Below the pieces are notes generated by a model. It worked only from the letters and a program-made list of their open reading frames with translations, was not told the origin of the DNA and made no database searches. Positions 15,323-24,244 of a stretch of DNA of 25,000 bases are shown piece by piece. The position numbers and the translations under genes are program-made. The number at the start of each line of letters is the position of its first letter. Positions within the stretch are counted from its first letter, which is position 1. This stretch comes from Glandiceps talaboti (Eukaryota > Hemichordata > Enteropneusta > Spengelidae). Location: the NCBI RefSeq assembly GCF_964340395.1, contig NC_135562.1, forward strand, positions 11,617,043 through 11,642,042, given 5' to 3'.

Positions 15323-17956
15323 TTACATTCTAAGCTCTCTTATTGTGTTGACGAGATTCTCACAAGATTTCTGCCAACTATACTCTTTGTCATATGCACT
15401 TTTTAATTGTTCAACTTCTTTGTGTATTGTTTGTGGATTTCCATTTCTTACAGCTACAATTCGTTTTGCCCATTTTTTTGGTTTTTTACTGTCAACCACA
15501 TACTCTTTGCCATGTGGTAACTTTTTCAGCAATTGCCCCAGACCAGTAGTACCACTAACCAGCACCGGTTTACCAATAGATATTGCCTCCAGGGCAGAAA
15601 GCCCGAATGCATCAATGAGCGAAGGTTGAATCACCAGATCTGCTTTTTGAACTTCTTGAACAAGCTCATTCTGGCTTTCCTTGTATCGATCAACCCTTAG
15701 TTGGTCTTCAGCCATTCCATGTTTACAGAATTGTTGTTTTATTTCCTCCTCTTCACCTCTGTTAGCGCCGATAAACTTCAGTTGCATGCTTTTATCATTC
15801 TTGATTTTGTCATCAGCAAAAGCTTCTGCAGCAATAGGAAATCCTTTAACTTTCCAATCCTCTTTACTTCCACGACCAAAGATATAGACATGGAAGTCAT
15901 CATATTTTGAGAGTAGTATATTTGGATCATTGCTGTCATCTGCCGAAGTAAAATTGACCATCAACCCCGGTACAAAGTTATAGATACGAACAGCTCCCTG
16001 CAACATTCTATTGTACTCTTTCTCTAAATGGGGACCAATAGCAACAACCAGATCTGCACTCCTACACAGCTCAAGTTCACTATCTTGTTTGTCGATGTTG
16101 TCAGCTGTTTGCGTCTCTCCACACTTGACAGTTGCCAGCTGTTCTGCTACCATGTGAACAACATGAACCCTAAATATTTGATGACTGGACGAACTCTGCT
16201 TCTCCTTTATAACTTGGGCACTTGGTCCAGTAAAGCGGCTGTGACCGACGATAACATCAACTTCCTGATCACTCGGTAACCTTAACTGTTTAGACCTGCC
16301 TAAACCAGACGTATACAGGGATTCAATGAGTTTGACTCCGTGTTGCTCAGCTTCCTGTTGTTCACTTTCACTAAAATGATCAAGTGAACATGTAACACTG
16401 ATGTTGCCTAATTTAGCTAAGCTGATGGCCATATGTCTATTAACTGTTTGAATTCCTCCTTTAGATGACCGCCATTCATCCATCAGCATGACCACATTAA
16501 GACTATTACCTTCTTCAGCAATCTTAGTTTTCTTCTTCTCAGGTGGTTCGCTGCCGTCAATAGTATGTGTTAGTGGTCTTTTTTTGGCAGTGTAATCAAG
16601 TCTTGAATCTATTTAGGAAGTGTAAAAATTAAAGTATAATAATATCCAATACGTTTCAACTAGACAAACTAATTTACCCTTTGATATTTGTATCCGTAGG
16701 TTACATCACCTTAGCTGCCTTTTCTCCTTGACTAACTCTATAATGTAAACACTTCTCTTTTGATATAAAACAGTTGCAGCCAACGAAACTGTTCATACTA
16801 GATATTCAGTGAGGGGAGATTTTTTGTATTTGTCTGAGGGACGAGAAAGCAGCCAGCATTTCAGTGGGCAAAATGTGTGTGTATTAGCTGAGTTGGTAAG
16901 GGGAAATGGAAAGGCAATGCAGGCAGCATGGATTATAAAATGTGATTGATCTAGTGATGGCTGTATATCTTTATGGAAGAAACGGTGAAGCTGAATGATG
17001 GGGAAAGACAGAAGGGAGTATGCTGAGAGGGGAAGGGAGACGGACACATACTTCTGTACGTGGATCCAGGGGGAGGGCACGTTGTACTGTAAGTGGGAGG
17101 GCATACACGAACAGCGTTCACTTCCCCCTTTAATAGTCGAGATAATTAAAAACTCTATCAACATATTTCATTAACTATTTTTCCGTCTTTTCGAATGAAT
17201 TAAACTAATTAACTCGTTGGCTACACCTGCATAACGAGTTTAGTTGACCTCAAACACTGCAGAGCTATATTCATATGCAGTCATGTGATACTGCCAGGAG
17301 AGTTCAGCTAGCTATTTACAGATTACACAGTAATCAATATTCACTTTCAATTTTAAGGTATAACATTTGATTTTGAAACTAGTCTGCCACCGCTGGTTAC
17401 TATGGTTACGTCATTGACGGTAACGCAGCAAAAGGTGAGTTCATAAGATGTTTTACTGAAAGTATTCACATGAAATCTAAATGTGCAGTGATGTACAGTG
17501 ATATATGCCTTTGCAATTGTGGTGTTAGAAATCGTCTTTGACAGAGTTGATGACATAATAAGGATTTTTTTCGATAGTGATATCTAACTAATATGCTTAA
17601 CTTCACGCACCTTTTAATGTGTTGACAATTACCAAAATCGTATATAATAAACTCATATTACATCTTAAGAACATAACTGTTTTTTTTTTCAAAGTCCTTC
17701 ATTTATGAATAAGTTAGAATTCGTCGATCTTAGGAGCAAATGGGTACGCTAAGGCAATGGATATTCCTGAAGTTTCTCAAAATGAAAATACTTACAAGCT
17801 ATACATAATTTAGATTACTGTATACATTTGGTTACTGCATCAAATATTTATGATGACAAATATACTGAACTACAACAGTTCTATACTAAGTTAACAACAA
17901 AGTTCTAACAACATTAAAACTGTACATAATTGGTAGCATAATTAGCATATCACACA

Positions 17957-18024
<68 letters not shown>

Positions 18025-19189
18025 CATACATACATACAAAATGTACATTACATACATACATGCATACACACATACATACATACATACATTTTAAATAAGA
18101 TTTCTAAAACAGGAGATGTAGTTACCTTGATCAGAGTCCTCATATTTCTTCAGATATTTTTGTACCAGACGTTCTCTACCCTCCTTCCGTAACACTTCCT
18201 TCAGTAGTGATGTCTTATATTCATTAATATGGTTGTCTCTGTACAATTCGATGAATAATTGACCAGGTATTGTCATCTTCTCTAAAGCTCGCGCACCCAA
18301 ACTTTCTTCAAATGAAATTTTCATGTGTTGAAATTGTTCTGTTTGATTTAAATTAAGTGGTTATTTTAAAACATGCAACGATATGTCGTTTTATTCAAAG
18401 GGTTCTCATAAAACAACTTTATTTCCGACTTATTTAAGATAAAAATGACCATATTGAATTTCCATCAGCATTTTCTAGTATCCATAGTCAATATTAATGT
18501 ACTCCCAAAAATATAAGATATACAAAGACACAGCGTAATGATAAATTATCACAGGATACCAGGATAAAGGGGAGTGAAATGATTAGCACTAATCCAACCC
18601 TCTACTCCATTTGTTACATGATCATCTTTACAAGGATGCTATTGAATATATGTGTTGTTTATATGTAATACTAGTATCTGGATGGGCTTGATAGTGAAGT
18701 GTTAAAATTGAAATGAATTAAAATCATTGATTTATTTTCGAATCAAAACGTCCCAGCCAGTTACTCACAATATAAACAAGATCAATACACTGAACTAAAC
18801 GATACATGTGTTATGTTAACTCCATTGAGGTTAATATGTCGATAAACAGTTTTGACTGTCAGAGGCATCTCCGTCTTAAATTTCGCTACTAACGCACATA
18901 TTGATGCTGTGTTCACATAAAAGACATCTTAACAGTGACAAACTGTCAAATATGGTCATTTGCCTAAAACAATTGCAACTTTGGAATCAAAATTTCACCA
19001 CATTCCTTGGAATTATTTCGTGTCACTTTTTATACACATAAGTTTTAAGGTCAAATTTGTCTTCGACATTTCTGAAGAGTCTCACATAGAAAACACACCT
19101 TCTGTTATTTGTTTTGACAACTTGTGCAACATTTCCAAGAAATCATCAGAAGGTCCTTGTCGTCCGTCTGAGGTTCCTGCAGCTGCCAT
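15323..19189 (-). CDS. Gene B: DED-GT4 fusion protein, tandem paralogue of gene A, 529 aa
   Basis: Exons 19189-19099, 18338-18126 and 16608-15323 (stop TAA) join through G/GTGTGT and G/GTAACT donors and CAAACAG and CCTAAATAG acceptors, both phase 1. Exon 2 is 213 nt, exactly as in gene A. The DED occupies about residues 15-93 (DDFLEMLHKLSKQIT; MTIPGQLFIELY), but the RxDL motif reads RERL (85-88). The linker keeps KKRPL (110-114) and EPPEKKKTK (122-130). The GT4 part starts at about V140 and retains SSKGGIQT, GRG with R347, KVKG with K356 and DAFGLSALEA (D434-x7-E442). Its first 60 residues match gene A at 49 of 60 positions, whereas the exon-2 DED matches at only 22 of 58. The protein has an N-terminal extension of about 7 residues relative to gene A and no signal peptide. 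Substrate is unknown. Same strand as gene A, 4.7 kb upstream of it; independent transcription is likely. Confidence 0.87.
16609..18125 (-). other. Intron 2 of gene B (1,517 bp)
   Basis: The donor GTAACT is at 18125-18120 and the acceptor TTCCTAAATAG ends at 16609, phase 1. It holds a composite CATA/TA microsatellite (17953-18090). The minus-strand frame 16793-17164 has no domain and is treated as noise. Confidence 0.8.
17953..18090. repeat. (CATA)n-(TA)n-(CATA)n composite microsatellite
   Basis: CATA units flank a (TA) run of about 35 bp, then two more CATA blocks with short interruptions. It lies only about 35 bp from the 5' splice site of gene B intron 2. Confidence 0.95.
18339..19098 (-). 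other. Intron 1 of gene B (760 bp), splits the DED
   Basis: The donor GTGTGT is at 19098-19093 and the acceptor AAATCAAACAG ends at 18339, phase 1, at the same DED position as in gene A. No repeat or gene is seen inside. Confidence 0.8.
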
Positions 19190-19241
19190 TATGATTGCAG
19201 AGATGTATCAACAAAACCTGAAACTGTAAATGAACTACAGA

Positions 19242-19619
19242 TAATGTATGTATGTATGTATGTATGTATGTATGTATGTATGTATGTGTGTGTATGTGTG
19301 GATGTGTGTATGTATGTATGTATGTATGTATGTATGTATGTATGTATGTATGTATGTGTGTATGTATGTATGTATGTATGTATGTAGGTAGGTAGGTAGG
19401 TAGGTATGTATGTATGTATGTATGTATGTATGTATGTGTGTGTGTATGGATGTATGTATGTATGCATGCATGTATGTATGTATGTATGTATGTATGTATG
19501 TATGTATGTATGTATGTAGGTATGTGTGTATGTATGTATGTATGTATGTATGCATGTATGTATGTATGTATGTGTGTGTGTGTGTGTGTGTGTGCGTGCG
19601 TGCGTGCATGCGTGCGTGC

Positions 19620-19667
<48 letters not shown>

Positions 19668-19694
19668 ATGTATGTATGTATGTATGTATGTATG
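19242..19694. repeat. 450-bp (TATG)n/(TG)n/(TGCG)n microsatellite just upstream of gene B
   Basis: Long TATG arrays contain a GTAG block (19385-19405), (TG)n runs and a (GCGT) block (19592-19624). It starts about 50 bp upstream of gene B's initiator codon, so it occupies the 5' UTR or an upstream intron of that gene. Its open frames are artefacts. Confidence 0.95.
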
Positions 19695-20857
19695 GATTTG
19701 AAACGGGTTTTGGATTTTGTTATTCGTCCTGGGAAAATGATAAGGAACAACTTACCTCAAGTTCATAATATTAACTAAGGGTGACCTTTTTTGTTTCTCA
19801 TCTCCAGTGGAATAGTCAGGCGGCGGGGCGGGCGGGCGAAATAAAAAAAGGGGGCAAGGAAAGAAAATATATATTTGTTCAGTTCTATTCTCTGTCCTTT
19901 CTGTTCTGTCAGTCTCTCTACAACTTCTTTTCTCTTCTCTTTATTGAGTCCTTGTTACAGGTCTCTTTCCTTCATTGTAGCAAGGTTGACAAGTCCGTAG
20001 AGCAACTTTGTAAGAAGATGAATACTTATCATCCTGATGGGTGTATATATGTAGCCATGAACTATTGTGTGATTTTATCAGGAGTACTAATACATTCGTA
20101 TTGATATCGCTAACAATTTTTTCAAGTTATCCAATTTAAACTTTAGTATGTAACTTTTTGAAACACTTGCGTGATTGTCATCAGTGTGTTAGAGGAATTT
20201 TCATTTATATAAATCATTACTTCTTTGAAACATTTTTCTTCAGTGTGAACTTCAGTGTGTCAAAATAATCCACCAGATAACATGTAAACATTTCTAGAAC
20301 TCAGAACTGCTTTGGGATTTACTGTTTACAAGTAATTAAAAGTAATAATGTAAACATCGGAATGTCTTCCAAGGCCATGCATGTCATGGGTCATGAAACG
20401 CATTACCATTACGGAGTCGGTCACATCCCCCGATGATACAACGTGGTCTAGGTGTGACCGGGAATATCCGAAAACTCTCGAAGTAAATCCGAAGGGAACT
20501 GACTGAAAAAAGGTCATTTTAAGGTGTTTGCAGACGCTTTTTTAAAGTTTTAAAACCAGTATACATTTCACAAACATGTCGTCTAGCAAAATAGCAATAG
20601 TGAATGTGAGCATTTTGAATCAACTTTAAAGCTAAAAACTGGTCAAGAATTATTTTTGAGGAATGCAGTATGACTTTTACCAATTTTAAGCATAATTTTG
20701 AAAATGATAGAAATATTCTGAGCTATTATTACATTGCAGCAAAATGTACCGCACGACGGCATTAATTTCGAGCCCTCTCCCTCATCAAACCTCGACTTCA
20801 GCCATGAAAGACACATGCTGCTCCGGCGTAACAAAGGGGGTGGGTGGGTGTAGACGG
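19695..20857. other. Upstream region of gene B, no supported gene
   Basis: The plus-strand frame 19781-20104 and minus-strand frame 20326-20517 show no domain. An 8-bp inverted repeat CGGTCACA/TGTGACCG lies at 20418-20425 and 20453-20460; the right half includes AGGTGTGA, the T-box half-site consensus. The promoter of gene B is expected in this interval but no start is proven. Confidence 0.4.
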
Positions 20858-21852
20858 CAGTGTTCTGCCAAGGTTTCCAACAAGTGGGGACAAAGGCCTC
20901 TTGGTTGCAAAAAGTGGTGTCATTTGACAGGGAGTGGGGTCAATTATTATTGTCTATGAAATATTCATATATACTATCTCTGACCACTATAGAGATTCTG
21001 TGGTCTGAGATATTCCATTACACATAGACCATTACCTATTAGTAACTACACAAAAAAATTCCATTCATAATAACAGTTCCCAGTAAGCTATTTTTTGAAA
21101 ATTGTGTACAACACATTACACCTTAGAAAAAGAAGGCAATTAAGATTATGTAATTTTAAGTCATTTCTACAGAGTATATTATATATTGTTTAGAAAGATT
21201 GGACAGGTAGTCACAATATCTAATCTTAATATCAATGAATAGCAGTGTTCAAATTCATAATTCCTTTTTTTCAGACAAGGACAAAGAACAACTTCAAAAT
21301 AAGTCACTGTGAACATATGATTGGATAAAAACTTTGAGAAATCCTAAACTTGTAACCACTTGTTTCATTTTTAAAACTGTTGGTACACTGATGTGTTTAT
21401 CATTCCCTCTTCAAATTCATGACGAGGTTAAGAAAACCAACATTTTGAAGAAAAAAATCCCTGACTTTAAAAAGTAACAAGTGTGAACGAAAAAGTAACA
21501 TATAATACAAACAAATTTAAATTATTTTCTGATTTGCACAACAAGTTCTTTCTTCATGTCTGACCGGGCGCACATGCATCGGCCGTCTATAGTGGCCATG
21601 CCATGCCAGTGATCACGTATTGATTCAGTGCCCAACATTCACATGTGTCACTGTCAACATCATGCATCACCATCCCCTAACACAGCTTTTTCGGAATCAA
21701 AATACACATGTACTCATTTTGTTTCCATTAATCTAACCCATCAACAAATGAAAATCACAACCGGTCCCATAAATTTGGTTTACTAAGGCTTCTGAGCTGT
21801 GGCAGATAGATGTTCCGGTAGCAAGTTCAGTGATTCGCAAATGTCAGTGAGT

Positions 21853-21865
21853 AGGTCAGAGGTCA
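21853..21865 (+). promoter_or_regulatory. Perfect DR1 nuclear-receptor-type site
   Basis: AGGTCA G AGGTCA is a direct repeat of the nuclear-receptor half-site with 1-bp spacing, the consensus for RXR/HNF4/COUP-type receptors. There is no adjacent gene start, so function is unproven. Confidence 0.3.
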
Positions 21866-21896
21866 CGACAGTGACGGTAGACAAAACATGTGAAGA

Positions 21897-21967
21897 GAGA
21901 CGTCCATTTCGACGTCTCATCTACTTCCTCTAATGTTTCAATTCGACCAAAATTTGGTCGTACGACC
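21897..21967. repeat. Cluster of three short perfect palindromes
   Basis: GAGACGTC/GACGTCTC (21897-21904, 21911-21918), CGACCAAA/TTTGGTCG (21944-21951, 21953-21960) and GGTCGTACGACC (21956-21967) fall within 71 bp. Confidence 0.75.
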
Positions 21968-22456
21968 GCTCGTATAGCGTAGGCATTGAAAACAGTGGTT
22001 CATTTTGGGCCGGGTATCCAATTTGTAGATTAAGTTTATCAAAGTTGGTCTTTTTGTGGCATTTTTTATGGTCACAATAGAACTGCGAGTTGTATAAAAT
22101 ATCTTATATGAGTGTCACCAAAACTTTCCCTTACGGAGTCAGTATACTTCTAAGTTCTTGTGGGATTGACATCAGGGCCTGGCCGGGCCAGGCCATCTGG
22201 ACTTAATTTTTGTGTCTGCCGTAAAATGAATACGCCAAAGCGACGCAAGGTGGGAAAATTATTGCGTCATTTGTAATTTTAGGGGGCAAATGTCGCAAGG
22301 TCGTGGCCTCGGCAGAACACTGGTCTAAAGACGCCATGAGGATATTTGCTGATCGTTCGAACCTTACAATTTTGCTGTGCTCAGAGGTCGGTCGGAAGTA
22401 AAAAAAACACCTTTTTTTCTGATGTCGGAGCTGCAAATTAGGATCGGTCGGGAGAT

Positions 22457-22540
22457 GAGAAACAGAAAAATAAAAAGGGCCGCCCTAATATATTGCAAGA
22501 GAAACAGAAAAATAAAAAGGGCCGCCCTAATATATTGCAA
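22457..22540. repeat. Perfect 42-bp tandem duplication
   Basis: Two identical 42-bp units (22457-22498, 22499-22540) contain GAGAAACAGAAAAATAAAAA and GGGCCGCCCTAATATATTG. Identity between copies means the duplication is recent, or an assembly artefact. Confidence 0.9.
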
Positions 22541-22934
22541 AGAAATTTAAAAGTATGTGTAAACAATTTGTTATTATACAAACAGGAAGTAGTTTGTAAA
22601 CAAACTGTACTGGGTAATTTATAAACAAAAGTAAAATATTGTAATTACATTTAATTACAAGCAATGACGATCAATATATGAAGAGATGCTACAGATGAAT
22701 ATGGAAATTGGATGTGAACTTGTATGTTTGAACTTTAACCCCAAATTTATCCCATACGATTAAACCAGAAAACTTTTCCGAACAATCGTCATTTCATTTC
22801 AGTGAGAGAATATCGAAATAGATGTGAAAAATATAAACAATCAACACATTTATGTTAAGAAGGCTGATTAATATGCATAGTTTGCTCCAAAATCTAATCA
22901 TTTCTAGCCATACGATCATCGTTCAACTATACAA

Positions 22935-22973
<39 letters not shown>

Positions 22974-23037
22974 TACATATATACGGACCCATATATACAC
23001 ACAGACATATATATCAAGTACACACACACACATATAC
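22541..23037. other. AT-rich spacer with (AC)n microsatellites
   Basis: No gene. An (AC) run of about 15 units lies at 22940-22969, followed by AC/AT-rich simple sequence to about 23035. Confidence 0.5.
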
Positions 23038-23176
23038 ATAACAGTATCAAACAAGATACAGTGTTTCACTCTGTTGCGATCATCATACTACATAAAAAAA
23101 TAAAATGTCGTCTGATGATCGCAACAGTGTGAAATACTTTGTAACGACTCCTGTGTACTTTGCTTGATACTGTTAT
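23038..23176. mobile_element. Foldback element with two-part inverted repeat
   Basis: Outer arms ATAACAGTATCAA (23038-23050) and TTGATACTGTTAT (23164-23176) pair exactly. Inner arms 23064-23085 and 23113-23134 (TTTCACTCTGTTGCGATCAT...) pair over 22 nt with one mismatch. The loop is 27 nt and the intervening arms differ in length (13 vs 29 nt). No transposase frame. Confidence 0.65.
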
Positions 23177-23238
23177 TTACACCTCTCTCCATATATGTAT
23201 TGAAAACTGTTTACTCCAGTGTAGACATTTTACATATA

Positions 23239-23240
<2 letters not shown>

Positions 23241-23301
<61 letters not shown>
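23241..23301. repeat. (TA)n microsatellite
   Basis: About 30 TA units. The Tyr-Ile reading frame across it is not coding. Confidence 0.95.
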
Positions 23302-23303
<2 letters not shown>

Positions 23304-23423
23304 AAAGAAATTGCAAACTATTACTCACATATCACAAATACTCATGCAACAAGCGCCATGTTGAATAAAATGGAAAATTCTTGGAAACCCCCGGCCTTGC
23401 CGCGGTCTCTTACTTTATTTCTA

Positions 23424-23438
23424 TCAATAGAGGGCGCT
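23424..23438 (+). promoter_or_regulatory. CTCF-like motif
   Basis: TCAATAGAGGGCGCT matches the CTCF core consensus except at two positions in the CCAS segment. It is on the strand opposite to the similar motif at 13803-13814; gene B lies between them. Confidence 0.2.
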
Positions 23439-23634
23439 CTGCACATCCCCCAACGTCGTAGCGTAATTTATTGTCATAAAAATACATCTGAAACTCGGAC
23501 TGAAATTAAACCAATAATGTCATCTGAGCAAGAGCAAGACTATAGCAAAGAAATTGCAAATACAATGTCTAACGCGTAGTCATAATAATATTATACCAAA
23601 GTTGATGAATGCAAACAACCGCATTACATGACAC

Positions 23635-23800
23635 ATGGTGCAAATATGGAATTGTCACGGTAACATACTCTTTCCTATGTATTTAAATGATTTTGCTACA
23701 GAGGTTAAGGATCTCTACCTTGGTATTCCAGTAGGTTATCAAGAAGTTGGCACCCTTTTTAGTTTCTTAAATGGTCTTAGCGCCATTATACTATTTGCAA
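23635..23800 (+). pseudogene. Reverse transcriptase relic of a non-LTR retrotransposon
   Basis: The plus-strand frame reads LFPMYLNDFATEVKDLYLGI, PVGYQEVGTLFSFLN and GLSAIILFA. The L-F-x-x-Y-x-N-D-x-x-x-E-(V/I)-K block followed about 20 residues later by a hydrophobic stretch is the reverse transcriptase segment leading to the catalytic YADD, but YADD itself is replaced and no flanking RT motifs remain in frame. It is a short dead fragment. Confidence 0.5.
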
Positions 23801-23870
23801 GGATACACACAAGAGGCCGGCCAATGATTAACTAGTACGAATAGATCTCTGTCAAAATCTTTCCCTTGTC

Positions 23871-24244
23871 AGGCCTAAAAAAATGTTTGGTTCCCGTTAC
23901 CCGACCCGCATAGCTTTTCAGTGCCTACCTCAACTTTTTTTTTACATATTCGAGAGAAAAATAAATAAAATCGCGAAAATTGTGAAATCTCACAAGAAAT
24001 ATATAGTGGATGCAGAAACTGACAACAACTTCACAAGACAATATAAAACTGTTCTTTCAATCTGTAATTATGGCTGTACATCTGATGAGAAGAAACCAAT
24101 AAGACAGAGACCATATGGAAAACAACGGAAAACATAACTACCTGAACTAGACACTTACACGTGAAAAAACAATTCGAACAAATCTACCTACCACACATAT
24201 TCTAAAATTGAGCGTAATCGGAACCACAATTTTTTTAAAAGCCT
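23871..24244. mobile_element. MITE-like element, copy 2 (374 bp)
   Basis: It matches 10838-11210 throughout in the same orientation, including AGGCCTAAAAAA at the left, TATTCGAGA-AAAA, AAAACTGTTCTT-CAATCTGTAAT and TCTAAAATTGAGCGTAATCG near the right end. Its terminal inverted repeats share GTTTGGTTCC/GTGGTTCCGATTACG. The 84-codon frame inside is not conserved in copy 1. Confidence 0.7.

Larger units (their letters stand above)
20858..22322. mobile_element. hAT-like non-autonomous element (1,465 bp), tentative
   Basis: The left end CAGTGTTCTGCCAAGG (20858-20873) is matched by the inverted right end CCTCGGCAGAACACTG (22307-22322), 15 of 16 positions. CAGTG is a common hAT terminus. Flanking TAGAC also recurs in inverted form with a 2-bp offset. 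No 8-bp target duplication survives and no transposase frame is present. The interior has dense palindromes and a DR1-type site near 21853-21967. Confidence 0.4.

Noticed and set aside
22340-22380. tRNA-like GGTTCGAAC on the minus strand
   Set aside because: The flanking bases do not form a T-arm stem and no D-arm, anticodon arm or acceptor stem is present.
20744-22436. Short frames reading ...QCSA at both inverted ends of the hAT-like element
   Set aside because: Both arise from translating the same terminal inverted repeat; no domain extends beyond it.
23160-23579. 139-codon plus-strand frame
   Set aside because: It runs through the (TA)n tract. The C-terminal part after 23350 has no recognised motif and no splice support.
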